A stretch of DNA of 64,000 bases from Haliangium sp050303215 (lineage in GTDB: Bacteria; Myxococcota_A; Polyangia; Haliangiales; Haliangiaceae): assembly GCF_050303215.1 (NCBI RefSeq), contig NZ_JBNLBH010000149.1, positions 21,910 through 85,909 of the forward strand, written 5' to 3'. The notes under the pieces are model-generated. The model was not told where the DNA came from and searched no databases. It saw only the letters and a program-made list of their open reading frames with translations. The position numbers were made by a program, and so were the translations under genes. Positions 1 to 13,027 of the stretch are shown here, one piece after another. Position 1 is the first letter of the stretch. Each line of letters begins with the position of its first letter.

Positions 1-541
1 CGTCGTCGGCGTCCATATCGGCCAAGGCGGCGGCCAAGCGCAGCACGTATTCGCGGTTGGTGCCGCTGGGGCCGCTGCGCGTACGCACGATCTGGGCGAT
101 CTCCTCTAGGCTGGCCGGGCCGAGGTAGCTCGGGTTATGGATCCCGGCGATGTAGACCACGGCGTCGACGTACTCACGGGTCGGGGCGGCGTCGAGGCCG
201 GCGCGCTCCTGCAGGGTGACCTGGGTGGTGACCCGCTCATACCCGTCCTGCTCGCGGTGGTCGAGTTGGGTCAGGACCTGGGGGACCTGGTCGGCGGCGA
301 CCCGGTAGGCCGTGCCCCAGCACACCGCCCCGGGCGCGGCGATGAGGGTGACCACCCGACCCGGGGCCTCGGGGGTGCCGCGGTGGTCGGTGGAGGCCTG
401 CCAGAAGCGGCGCGCGTAGCCGCAGATGAAGCCGGGCCGGCGCTCGCGATAAGGGAAGGCCGGGCGCCAGACCAGCGAGCCGTAGCCAAACACCCACTGG
501 TCATCGGCCGCGCGGGCCGCGCGCTCGGCGCCCGCGCTCAC
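1..541 (-). CDS. ChaC-type gamma-glutamylcyclotransferase, partial (3' end outside window)
   Basis: Reading the minus strand from a GTG at 541 gives an open frame to the window edge. It contains the family's N-terminal VFGYGSLVWRPAF, then GFICGYARRFWQAST, DHRGTPEAPGRVVTL, a CWGTAYRV stretch, LDHREQDGY and the late NPSYLGPASLEEIA and SGPSGTNREYVLRL segments. This order is that of ChaC/GGCT-like proteins, which release 5-oxoproline from glutathione gamma-glutamyl groups in the cytosol. The glutamate of LDHRE is the expected catalytic region. The GTG overlaps the TGA of the upstream gene (GTGA), so it is probably translationally coupled to that gene. Only the extreme C-terminus should be missing. 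The assignment is by motif recognition; the exact substrate (glutathione or another gamma-glutamyl compound) is inferred from the family. Confidence 0.85.
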   Translation of the reverse strand, partial: MSAGAERAARAADDQWVFGYGSLVWRPAFPYRERRPGFICGYARRFWQASTDHRGTPEAPGRVVTLIAAPGAVCWGTAYRVAADQVPQVLTQLDHREQDGYERVTTQVTLQERAGLDAAPTREYVDAVVYIAGIHNPSYLGPASLEEIAQIVRTRSGPSGTNREYVLRLAAALADMDADD

Positions 542-1128
542 GCGCGCCGCCCGGCGCCGGTGGCTGGGTCGTCGCCGCTCGGAGCCAGCCGTTCGAGCAC
601 GAAGAAGCTCACCCCCAGCCGGGCCGGCCCGAGCGCGTAGTACGCCTTGCCCAGGAACAGATCCGGGTTTTCGGGGTCCACCTGGACGAGATAGTCGCGC
701 AGGCCGCGGCTGGGGTCGAGGCGCGGGTTGGGGCCGGCGCCGTAGTCGAGCAGCAGGGCGTGCAGGTAGGCGTTGTCACGCGCGCCGGCGTCCACGGGCG
801 TGACCCGATAGAAGCCGAAGCGGCGGGGCGGGCGGCCGCCCCGGCCGGATTTGGGGCGCCAGGGCTGGTCGATGCGATCCTGGTGCACGGGCAGGTTGTA
901 GCCGATGAGCTGCGCCGGCGACGGGCCCGAGGCCGGCTCGAAGCCCTTGATGAACTTGCGGATCCCGAGCAGCCGGGCCCAGGTCGGGGTGTTGGCGCCG
1001 CGGAAGGTCCAGCCCGCCAGGTCCTCGAGCGCGGGCGTGGTGCCGCGCAACAGCTCACGCTCGAGGGCGGACATGGACATGCGCGCCAGGGCCAGGAAGC
1101 GGGTCCCCGGACGATCGGACTGGGTCAT
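538..1128 (-). CDS. conserved hypothetical protein between GMC oxidoreductase and ChaC
   Basis: A protein of about 196 residues beginning MTQSDRPGTRF. The start is the ATG at 1128 because it overlaps the stop of the upstream oxidoreductase as ATGA; a longer frame upstream lies inside that gene. I do not recognise a family. It has no clear signal peptide or membrane segment. It contains AGWTFRGANTPTWARLLGI, a segment with IGYNLPVHQDRIDQPW, and FGFYRVTPVDAGARDNAYLH followed by LLDYGAGPNPRLDPSRGLRDY, features that suggest a folded enzyme accessory or lipid-associated protein rather than a regulator. Coupling on both sides (ATGA with the oxidoreductase, GTGA with ChaC) argues that the three products are made together. 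The function is unknown. Confidence 0.75.
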   Translation of the reverse strand: MTQSDRPGTRFLALARMSMSALERELLRGTTPALEDLAGWTFRGANTPTWARLLGIRKFIKGFEPASGPSPAQLIGYNLPVHQDRIDQPWRPKSGRGGRPPRRFGFYRVTPVDAGARDNAYLHALLLDYGAGPNPRLDPSRGLRDYLVQVDPENPDLFLGKAYYALGPARLGVSFFVLERLAPSGDDPATGAGRRA

Positions 1129-3254
1129 GACAGGAGCCTCCGGTGGTCGTCGAGCAGGCGGGCGGCGTTGCGGGTGGCCAGGGCCTGGATGGTCTCGCAC
1201 GGGTTGACCCCGACCGGGCCGGGGAACAGGCTCGCGTCGCTCACCACCAGGCGCTCGGTGTCGTACACACGGCCGAAGCTGTCGGTCACGGCCCCGGCGC
1301 GGTCGCCGCCCATGCCGGCCGTGCCCATCATGTGGACCGTGAACAGCTCGATGTCAGCGGGCGCGATCGGACCCGCGACCACCCGGGCGACCTGATCGGG
1401 GTCGGCCACGACCGGGGCCCCTCGGAAGGGCAGATGCACGCGCCGGGCCCCGGCCGCGAACAGCAGCTCGCACAGCCGAGCGGTGCCCTGGACCAAGCGG
1501 GCGGCGTCGCCGGGGCCGAGTTGGTACAGCACCCGTGGCTGCCCCAGGGGGTCGACCATGACCCGCCCGCGCGAGTCCCTATCTTCGACCAGCACCCCGG
1601 CCACGACCATACGGGCGTAGTCGGACATGAGCTCGCCCAGGGCCGCGCCGGTGTCGGGTACGCCCATGGCGACGATGCCCGGGGGCACGTTGACCGCGGC
1701 GAAGAGCAGGCCTTGGTCCTCGAACTCGCGCACCTGAAAGGCCTGGTGCACGCCCTCCCAGCCCCGGACCTCGCGGTCGAACACGGCCACCAGCTTGCCG
1801 TTGGGGTGCATGGTGAGGCGGCGACCGATGGCGCGGGAGGGGGAGCGCAGGCCCGAGCGACGCAGCAGGGCGGGGGTATGGATGGCGCCGCAGGCGGCCA
1901 CGACCAGCTTGGCCCGGACTCGCACTCGCGCCCTCGGACGCCCGTCCGGGCCCAGCACATGGCCCTCGACCCCGGTGGCCCGCTTGCCGGCGCGGGTGAC
2001 GCGGGCGACCCGGACGTCGGCCTGAACTCTGGCGCCGTAGGCGAGCGCGCGCGGCAGGTAGCTCACCAGCGCCGACTGCTTGGCCCCGGTCGGGCACCCG
2101 AAGGCGCAGTTGTTGCTGCCCGCGCAGTGGACTTGATTGCGCAGGTTGGGGATGACCTTCCAACCCAGGGCGCGGGCGCCGGTGGCCAGGAGCTGGTTGT
2201 CGAGGCCGATGGTCTCGGGGTCCTGGTAGCCGACGTGGATGCGGCGCTCGACCCGCTCGAAGTAGGGCTCCATGGCGCGGGCGTCGATGGCCTCGACCCG
2301 GTGGTCTCGGGCCCAGTGCTCGAGCACGCGCTCGGGGGTGCGCCAGGCCATGCCGCCGTTGATCACGGTCGAGCCGCCCACAACCCGGCCCTCCTGGTAC
2401 AGCACCCGCGGCTGGCCCAGCGCCATGGTGGCTCCGCCGTCGCGGTACATGGCGCGGATCATGGCCCCGGCATCGGGAGTGAAGTCGGCGGTGTCGCGGT
2501 ACGGCCCCTCCTCCAAGACCAGGACGTCGACGCCGGCCTCGGCCAGCTCGGCCGCCATGGTGGCCCCCCCCGCGCCCGAACCGACCACGACCACGTCACA
2601 GTCGAGGGTGGTGTCCCCGCCCAGGTCGGCGCCGACGCTGACGCCCGGCGGACGACGCGAGCCGGGGCGAGGGTCGAGGCCGTGCAGGAACCTGACCTGG
2701 GCCGATAGGTCAGATCGGTTTTCGGCCCGGCGGTCGGGCCGCACCACCCGCAGCGGGGCTGGCGCCAGGGTGTCGGCGGCATGACGCTCGATGTCATCGC
2801 GATAGCTCTCCAGCCGTCGCCGCCGCACCGTCTCGATCCAGGACGCGGGCGTGTAGCCGAGCTCGGCCTCGACCTGTGGTAGCCCATAGTAGGCCAGGCA
2901 CAGCAGACCCCTCACTCCCGCAATGAACTCGCGTTGCACCGCGATACCGCGCTGCCAGGCCCCGAGCCACCGCGCGCTGCGATCGCGGTCGAGCCGGCTG
3001 GCACGGCGGCCGTAGCGAGCCAGGGCACCGAGTTCATACGCGCTCAGACCGGCCACGAGGGCCGCACGCACGGCCCCGGGCAGGGCCCGCATGGCCGCTT
3101 CCACCGCGTCCACGACCGCGTCCGCGCCGGGGCGGGCGGACGCACCGGTGCCGGAGCTGGCCCGATCGGCTCGGGCGAGCGCCGGGGGCAACAGTCCGTG
3201 GGCCAGGTGGGTGAGGACGCGCCGGGTGCGCGGGCTGTGACGATAGCCGTCCAA
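1125..3254 (-). CDS. GMC-family FAD-dependent oxidoreductase (long-chain alcohol oxidase-like)
   Basis: About 709 residues. A Rossmann FAD-binding motif, VVVGSGAGGATMA, lies near residues 222-234 and is followed by VLVLEEGP. VVGGSTVINGGMAWRTP is the GMC signature loop, and CAGSNNCAFGCPTGAKQS is a cysteine-rich stretch typical of the long-chain alcohol oxidase/cholesterol-oxidase-like branch. Near the C-terminus HMMGTAGMG and GVNPCETIQALATRNAA supply the catalytic histidine and asparagine. The roughly 200-residue N-terminal extension without membrane segments is also usual for long-chain alcohol oxidases. The likely reaction is oxidation of a hydrophobic alcohol to an aldehyde or ketone with FAD; the substrate is not readable from sequence. 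The start is a TTG at 3254 and is uncertain. It heads a coupled unit with the next two minus-strand genes. Confidence 0.88.
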   Translation of the reverse strand: MDGYRHSPRTRRVLTHLAHGLLPPALARADRASSGTGASARPGADAVVDAVEAAMRALPGAVRAALVAGLSAYELGALARYGRRASRLDRDRSARWLGAWQRGIAVQREFIAGVRGLLCLAYYGLPQVEAELGYTPASWIETVRRRRLESYRDDIERHAADTLAPAPLRVVRPDRRAENRSDLSAQVRFLHGLDPRPGSRRPPGVSVGADLGGDTTLDCDVVVVGSGAGGATMAAELAEAGVDVLVLEEGPYRDTADFTPDAGAMIRAMYRDGGATMALGQPRVLYQEGRVVGGSTVINGGMAWRTPERVLEHWARDHRVEAIDARAMEPYFERVERRIHVGYQDPETIGLDNQLLATGARALGWKVIPNLRNQVHCAGSNNCAFGCPTGAKQSALVSYLPRALAYGARVQADVRVARVTRAGKRATGVEGHVLGPDGRPRARVRVRAKLVVAACGAIHTPALLRRSGLRSPSRAIGRRLTMHPNGKLVAVFDREVRGWEGVHQAFQVREFEDQGLLFAAVNVPPGIVAMGVPDTGAALGELMSDYARMVVAGVLVEDRDSRGRVMVDPLGQPRVLYQLGPGDAARLVQGTARLCELLFAAGARRVHLPFRGAPVVADPDQVARVVAGPIAPADIELFTVHMMGTAGMGGDRAGAVTDSFGRVYDTERLVVSDASLFPGPVGVNPCETIQALATRNAARLLDDHRRLLS

Positions 3255-3462
3255 GAGGTCCGGGCAGCATAGGGAAGGGCGCTGGGCGCGGCAAGGCGGA
3301 GCGACGACAGCATCGGTGCGGCGGCGACCGAGGCCGGGCCCACCGGTCGGTGAGGGGCCCTGAGCAGCGCGGCCGGTGTGCGTCTAAGCCCCCTGAATGA
3401 CGACCATGATCCGCCGAGCTCAGCTTGACGCCCGGCACTTCGGGCAATACGTTTGCGAGACC

Positions 3463-5904
<2,442 letters not shown>

Positions 5905-5914
5905 TCGGCCCCGC

Positions 5915-5933
5915 ACTTCGGCACAGCCGAAGT
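5915..5933 (+). terminator. possible terminator hairpin after lon
   Basis: A perfect 8-bp stem, ACTTCGGC with GCCGAAGT, around an ACA loop begins 10 nt after the lon stop. It is followed by CTATTGG rather than a T-run, so it may be a weak terminator or an mRNA 3'-end stabiliser. Confidence 0.4.
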
Positions 5934-5962
5934 CTATTGGCCATAGGACGAGCGCTGAGCAA

Positions 5963-6050
5963 CGCCGCTGGCGGCGCTGCCTCGGTTTCCTGGCGACCGA
6001 GGCGAAGCGCTCCAGCCACCTGGCGTTGCCGAGCAACGCCCGGCCAGGTC
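5963..6050. repeat. cluster of three stem-loops between lon and dnaK
   Basis: Three perfect inverted repeats follow one another. CGCCGC/GCGGCG lies at 5963-5976, CCTCGGT/ACCGAGG at 5980-6002, and GGCGTTGC/GCAACGCC at 6023-6041 with an outer ACCTGG/CCAGGT clamp to 6050. GAGCAACGCC occurs twice (about 5957 and 6032). No coding frame explains them. They could be an RNA leader of the dnaK transcript or an intergenic repeat element. Confidence 0.45.
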
Positions 6051-6072
6051 ACACGACCAGGTGCGGTGAATC

Positions 6073-6101
6073 TTGACGAGCACTTAACTGGTGCTTAGGT
6101 T
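6073..6101 (+). promoter_or_regulatory. putative dnaK promoter
   Basis: TTGACG at 6073 and TAGGTT at 6096 are separated by 17 bp, a housekeeping-type layout. Between them AGCAC and GTGCT form a 5-bp inverted repeat. The match at the -10 is weak, so this is tentative. Confidence 0.35.
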
Positions 6102-6123
6102 GCCTGGCGAACAAAAAGACGAC

Positions 6124-6141
6124 ACCGGTGACGTCACCGGT
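6124..6141. promoter_or_regulatory. perfect 18-bp palindrome in the dnaK leader
   Basis: ACCGGTGACGTCACCGGT reads the same on both strands and ends 26 bp before the dnaK ATG. It differs from the HrcA operator CIRCE. It may be an operator or an mRNA hairpin close to the ribosome site. Confidence 0.5.
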
Positions 6142-6167
6142 CTTCAACTTTTCGAGCGAGGAAGCAC

Positions 6168-8093
<1,926 letters not shown>

Positions 8094-8135
8094 GCCCCAC
8101 AGCCCGGCCGGCGCCGACTCCCGGCTGACATTCGA

Positions 8136-8166
8136 CCCGCGCGGTGCGAGATCGCGCGGGTTTTTC
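8136..8166 (+). terminator. rho-independent terminator after dnaK
   Basis: The stem CCCGCGCG/CGCGCGGG (8136-8143 with 8153-8160) is immediately followed by TTTTTC. This is the clearest intrinsic terminator in the window. Confidence 0.85.
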
Positions 8167-8204
8167 TTTGCCCGCCGGCGGCGCCCGATCGACAATATTT
8201 CGCC

Positions 8205-9377
8205 ATGGGTACGGCGCGCTCTGCGAGCGCTCGGCGCATCGCCGGGCGGCCCCCGACCGGACGACTGACCACCGGCGGGCTGGTGGCCGCGCTCGTGCTC
8301 GGCCTCGTCGCCGGGTGCCCCCGCCAAGGCATCGTCGACGACGGGACGAGCATCTCGTACGGTCCGTCCAATCGCGGAAAGCTGATCAAGTCGGTCCGCC
8401 TGCCGCGGCGTGGACAGGGGTACTGGACCCCACCGCGCTGGGCGATGCGCGGGCTCCGCTACGGGACCGACGAGTTGGTCACGCTGGTGGTCTATCTGGG
8501 CCGCCGCCTCGATATGGAGGAGCGCGCCAACGCCAACGTGTCCTCGCTCCAACCCCCCGGCAGTAGGGGTGCCCCAACCCTGGCCCGGAATGCGAAGACA
8601 TCTCCAGTCCGGCGCACCGGCCGCAAGTCCTTCACAGCGCAGCGGATTGGCGCCGAGGCGTTCCCGTACCGGCGCGCCGGCGGCCATGGCGTCCCGGGGC
8701 GAGGGGTTGGCGCCGAGGTCTTCCCACGCCCGGTCGGGCCAATCCTGGGAGTGGCCGATCTGTCATGGGGACGCGGCGGCCCCAGCCCGTGGCACCGCTC
8801 GCACCAGACCGGGCGCGACGTCGATCTGCTGCTCTTCGCCACCGACGCCGAGGGTCGCCCGCTGGTGCTCGACCGGATGGTCAAGTACGGCCCCGAGGGT
8901 CAGGCGGTAATCATCACGGGAGGGTTCGATGACCCCCGCACCCCGTTCAACGAGGCCGAGCGCCGGATCTACTTCGACGTCGAGCGCAACTGGCGGTTGG
9001 TACGCGCGCTCATCGACAACCCGGTGGCGCCGGTGCAGTACATCTTCATCGCCGACTGGCTGAAGCAGAAGCTGATCGAGCACGCCATCGCCGCGGGCGA
9101 GCCGGCCGCGCTGGTCGAGAAGGCCGGCCACCTGATGCACCAGCCCGGAGACGCCCCGCCCCACAACGATCACATGCACGTGCGCGTCTACTGCGCCGCG
9201 ACCGATCGCGTGCATGGCTGTCGCGACCGCGGCATCCTGCGCTGGACCAAGAAGGGCTACAAGTACGGCCCGGTGGCCCACGTGACCACGGCTGTCACCC
9301 GCAGCGCGGTGGCCACGGCCACGCCCGCGCCCATGCCGGCCATGTTGGTGCTGGGCTCGTTCCCGTTCCGGCCGTAG
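8205..9377 (+). CDS. lipoprotein of the MepA-like (M74) murein endopeptidase family, with a repeat insertion
   Basis: 390 residues. A positively charged start, a hydrophobic stretch and a lipobox (LVAGC, Cys about 38) indicate an envelope lipoprotein. The catalytic core is recognisable: WHRSHQTGRDVDLLLF (His about 200, Asp four positions on) and, near residue 321, PHNDHMHVRVYC, the zinc-ligand motifs of penicillin-insensitive murein endopeptidases, which cut D-Ala-meso-DAP crosslinks. Between VSSLQPPG (about 118) and VADLSWGRGG (about 185) lie some 60 residues rich in Arg, Gly and Pro that do not fit the family; they are encoded by a 60-bp-period DNA repeat that looks inserted in frame. A second family member is at 13028. 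Enzyme activity is inferred from motifs only. Confidence 0.8.
   Translation: MGTARSASARRIAGRPPTGRLTTGGLVAALVLGLVAGCPRQGIVDDGTSISYGPSNRGKLIKSVRLPRRGQGYWTPPRWAMRGLRYGTDELVTLVVYLGRRLDMEERANANVSSLQPPGSRGAPTLARNAKTSPVRRTGRKSFTAQRIGAEAFPYRRAGGHGVPGRGVGAEVFPRPVGPILGVADLSWGRGGPSPWHRSHQTGRDVDLLLFATDAEGRPLVLDRMVKYGPEGQAVIITGGFDDPRTPFNEAERRIYFDVERNWRLVRALIDNPVAPVQYIFIADWLKQKLIEHAIAAGEPAALVEKAGHLMHQPGDAPPHNDHMHVRVYCAATDRVHGCRDRGILRWTKKGYKYGPVAHVTTAVTRSAVATATPAPMPAMLVLGSFPFRP
8587..8745 (+). repeat. degenerate 60-bp tandem repeat inserted in the endopeptidase gene
   Basis: Two units start with CCGGCGCACCGG (8609) and CCGGCGCGCCGG (8669), exactly 60 bp apart. Each ends with TTGGCGCCGAGG followed by a TTCCC stretch (8647 and 8707). 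Partial units flank them. The period is a multiple of three, so the reading frame stays open. Confidence 0.6.
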
Positions 9378-9388
9378 CAGGCGCGCGC

Positions 9389-9955
9389 CTACGCCGGCCC
9401 TGCCAGCGCGAGCAGGGCGTCGACCACGGCCGGCTCCTCGGCCTCGTTGAAGTGCTTGCGACCCGGGATGGTGTGCACCTCGGCCCCGAGTCGCTCGCGC
9501 CACAGGCGCGCGTTGTGCTCCCAGTCGGCCGTGAACGGATCGTTATCGGACATCAAGACCGAGAACTGCTCACTGGCCTGGCGCACGCGTGCGTGGTCCA
9601 TGGGGGTCTCGATCCAGGGCCGGATGCTGTCCCAGGGTTGGTCCACGCTCCACCACCCGGCCACGCACAGGACGCCGGCCGCGCGGGCCCCGGCCGGCGC
9701 CTGCTCGAGGAAGCGGAGCACCGCCTGGCAGCCCACGCTGTGGCCGAGCAGGTAGGTGTCGGTGAGCGCGCCCAGGTCTAGCGCCGCCCCCAGGCTGGTG
9801 AGCCAGGCCTCGATGGTGGGCTCGTCCGGGCGCTCGATGCTGGGGCCGATGACGGCCGAAAAGCGCGCGCGCACGGCCGGCTGGGCACGCAGCCAGGGGT
9901 AGAAGTCGGAGTCGGGTCCACCCGACCAGCGGGGGACGATGCACAGGCGGGACAT
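9389..9955 (-). CDS. RBBP9/YdeN-type serine hydrolase
   Basis: About 188 residues starting MSRLCIVPRWSGGPDSDFYPWL. LLGHSVGCQAVLRFL provides the nucleophile elbow (GHSVG), SVLMSDNDPF the acidic residue, and GRKHFNEAEE the late histidine, in the order of the alpha/beta-hydrolase catalytic triad. The WSGGPDSDFYPWL opening and the SDNDPF segment are hallmarks of the RBBP9/YdeN family, small cytosolic hydrolases of unclear substrate. I chose the ATG at 9955 because homologues begin a few residues before the first beta-strand; an upstream in-frame start adds only 13 arginine- and histidine-rich residues. It converges with the endopeptidase gene, only 11 bp apart. Confidence 0.82.
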   Translation of the reverse strand: MSRLCIVPRWSGGPDSDFYPWLRAQPAVRARFSAVIGPSIERPDEPTIEAWLTSLGAALDLGALTDTYLLGHSVGCQAVLRFLEQAPAGARAAGVLCVAGWWSVDQPWDSIRPWIETPMDHARVRQASEQFSVLMSDNDPFTADWEHNARLWRERLGAEVHTIPGRKHFNEAEEPAVVDALLALAGPA

Positions 9956-10012
9956 GGGCGCATGATGCCCGCGTCCCGGCCGGCGAACAAGCACGGTGCC
10001 GGCGGGACACGC

Positions 10013-11038
<1,026 letters not shown>

Positions 11039-11202
11039 CACTAGTTCCTTTCGTTCGTGCGCGCTGCTCCAGCGCGACTCGCCGCGAGGCTAGCACAGCC
11101 CCTGATGGCTGGGGCACTGCGCCGGCGGAGCCCGGGGAGCGCGGTCCACCACCGGCGCGACCAGGTGCTTTTTGGCGCTAGGGCTGGCACAATGCGGAGG
11201 CC

Positions 11203-12186
11203 GTGCGATTTCGCGCCCCCGCCAACGTCCAGCTCCGCCGCGCTCAGCTCATCCTGATGCTGGCCACCCTGGTGCCGACGGTGCTCATGACCGGGCTGGG
11301 CATCGTCATCCTGGCGGTGGGGTCAGAGTCCATCGGTATCCTGATCGCCGGTATCCTGGTGCTCACCTTCTGCACCACGTCGATCACGGGCTACATCCTG
11401 GGCTCCATCTTCGTGCAGCGCGGGGCCTCGCTGGCCCGGGTCCAAAGCGACTTCCTGTCTTCGGTGTCGCACGAGCTACGCACGCCCCTCACCTCGATCC
11501 GCATGTTCATCGAGACCCTGCGCGACGAGCGCCTCACCGATCCCATCGATCAGCGCAAGTGCCTCGACCTCCTCGAACAGGAGGTCCACCGCCTGCAGGG
11601 GTTGGTCGATCGGCTCATCGAGCTGTCGCGCATGGAGACGGGCAAGCACCAATTCGAACGCGCCCCGGTGTCGGTGGAGGCCGTGGTCCGGGACGCGCTG
11701 GCAGCCTTCGACGCCGCCACCCTGTCCACCCCAGTCCTGATCGAGGTCGAACTCGAGTCGCCCCTGTTCGTCACCGGTGACCGCGCCACCCTCGCCCAGG
11801 CCCTGTCCAACCTGCTCACCAACGCGTGGAAGTACACGCCCGCCGAGGACAAACGCATCTCGCTGCGGGCGAGCCCGCATGGGACCAAGTACGTCGAGAT
11901 CGTCGTCGCCGACAACGGCCTCGGCATCCCTCGCGACGAGCGCAAACACATCTTCGACAAGTTCGAGCGCGGGCGCTCGGCCATCGCCAGCCGCACCGGC
12001 GGTGTCGGCCTCGGCCTGGCCACGGTCCGCGCCATTGTGCGTGCCCACCGAGGCAGGATCGAGCTGGACAGCAAACCCGGACGAGGGTCCGTCTTTCGCA
12101 TCCTGCTGCGCCGGCTCCCACCCGAACAGGCCGCCAACGCGGAACAGCCTGAGCGCGATCGCCCCGCGGCCGCGCTCCCGGCCTGA
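11203..12186 (+). CDS. sensor histidine kinase
   Basis: 327 residues with two membrane segments at about 15-37 and 43-65 and almost no periplasmic loop, so it probably senses through the membrane or in the cytoplasm. The H-box FLSSVSHELRTPLTSI puts the phosphorylated histidine at 90. The ATPase domain has the N-box NLLTNAWKYT, VVADNGLGIP and GGVGLGLATVRAIV. It is the partner of the response regulator 20 bp downstream. It starts at a GTG that follows GGAGG closely. There is no HAMP or PAS domain between the membrane part and the H-box, which makes it a short, simple kinase. The stimulus is unknown. Confidence 0.92.
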   Translation: MRFRAPANVQLRRAQLILMLATLVPTVLMTGLGIVILAVGSESIGILIAGILVLTFCTTSITGYILGSIFVQRGASLARVQSDFLSSVSHELRTPLTSIRMFIETLRDERLTDPIDQRKCLDLLEQEVHRLQGLVDRLIELSRMETGKHQFERAPVSVEAVVRDALAAFDAATLSTPVLIEVELESPLFVTGDRATLAQALSNLLTNAWKYTPAEDKRISLRASPHGTKYVEIVVADNGLGIPRDERKHIFDKFERGRSAIASRTGGVGLGLATVRAIVRAHRGRIELDSKPGRGSVFRILLRRLPPEQAANAEQPERDRPAAALPA

Positions 12187-12206
12187 ACGATCACCCAGGG
12201 AGGAGC

Positions 12207-12887
12207 ATGGGCAGCCACGACATCCTAATCGTCGAAGATGACGAAGCCATCGCCACCGGGCTCGCGCTGAATCTGAAGCTCGCCGGCCACCTCGCGACCG
12301 TGGTCCACGACGGGGAGTCCGCGATGGCGCACATGAAGCGCTGCATGCCCGACCTGGTGCTCCTGGATATCAACCTGCCGGTGATGAACGGCCTCGAGCT
12401 GGTGGGCGCGCTGCGCGAGGCCGGCATCCACATTCCTATCATCATGCTGTCGGCGCGCGAGGACGAGACTGCCAAGGTCGCGGCCCTGCGCCTCGGCGCC
12501 GACGACTACGTCACCAAGCCGTTCGGGCTGGCGGAGCTCATCGCCCGGGTCGAGGCGGTGCTGCGCCGGACCAGGTTCACGCCGGCGCAGCCGGCGCACG
12601 TGTTCGGGGACGTGATCGTGGACCCGGAGACCCGCACGGTCACCCGCGCCGGCGAGGAGGTCAAACTCACCCCGTTGGAGTTCGATCTGCTGAGCTTCCT
12701 GGTCCAGAACCCTTCGCGGGTGCTGACGCGGGCCGAGCTCCTGCGCCAGGTCTGGAAGCAGTCTCGCGGTACCCTGCGCACCGTGGACAACTTCGTGGCT
12801 CAGCTCCGCAGCAAGCTCGAGGGTGACCCCGAGCGCCCACACCACTTCGTCACCGTGCGCGGCAGCGGCTATCGCTTCGATCCCTGA
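12207..12887 (+). CDS. OmpR-family response regulator
   Basis: 226 residues. The receiver domain has the acidic pocket VEDDEA, the phospho-acceptor Asp54 in LVLLDINLPVMNG, and Lys in DDYVTKPFG. The C-terminal winged helix shows LTPLEFDLLSFLVQNPSRVL and the recognition region TVDNFVAQLRSKLE, ending VRGSGYRF as in PhoB/OmpR proteins. GGGAGGAG precedes the ATG. Adjacent to the kinase gene, it should be its output and bind DNA when phosphorylated. The next gene, a LysM endopeptidase on the same strand after 140 bp, is a possible target, which is inference from position only. Confidence 0.94.
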   Translation: MGSHDILIVEDDEAIATGLALNLKLAGHLATVVHDGESAMAHMKRCMPDLVLLDINLPVMNGLELVGALREAGIHIPIIMLSAREDETAKVAALRLGADDYVTKPFGLAELIARVEAVLRRTRFTPAQPAHVFGDVIVDPETRTVTRAGEEVKLTPLEFDLLSFLVQNPSRVLTRAELLRQVWKQSRGTLRTVDNFVAQLRSKLEGDPERPHHFVTVRGSGYRFDP

Positions 12888-13027
12888 CGACCTGGCGAGC
12901 CCCGCCACGCCAGCCGCTCGACGACTCGATGTCTCGCGAAGTTCGACTGAAACCCGGCGAAAACTTGGCCGGGTAGACATTTTTTGCACAATGAGTAAGA
13001 GTCGTCTCGCGTTCGTCTCTTCCGGTG

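Noticed and set aside
6078..6097. CIRCE (HrcA operator) before dnaK
   Set aside because: AGCAC and GTGCT are present but only 7 bp apart; CIRCE has 13 bases between these cores and a longer match.
11160..11202. Sigma-54 promoter before the histidine kinase (CTGGCACAATGC)
   Set aside because: The -24 GG element is followed by GC at the wrong spacing; the required TGC with N10 spacing is absent.
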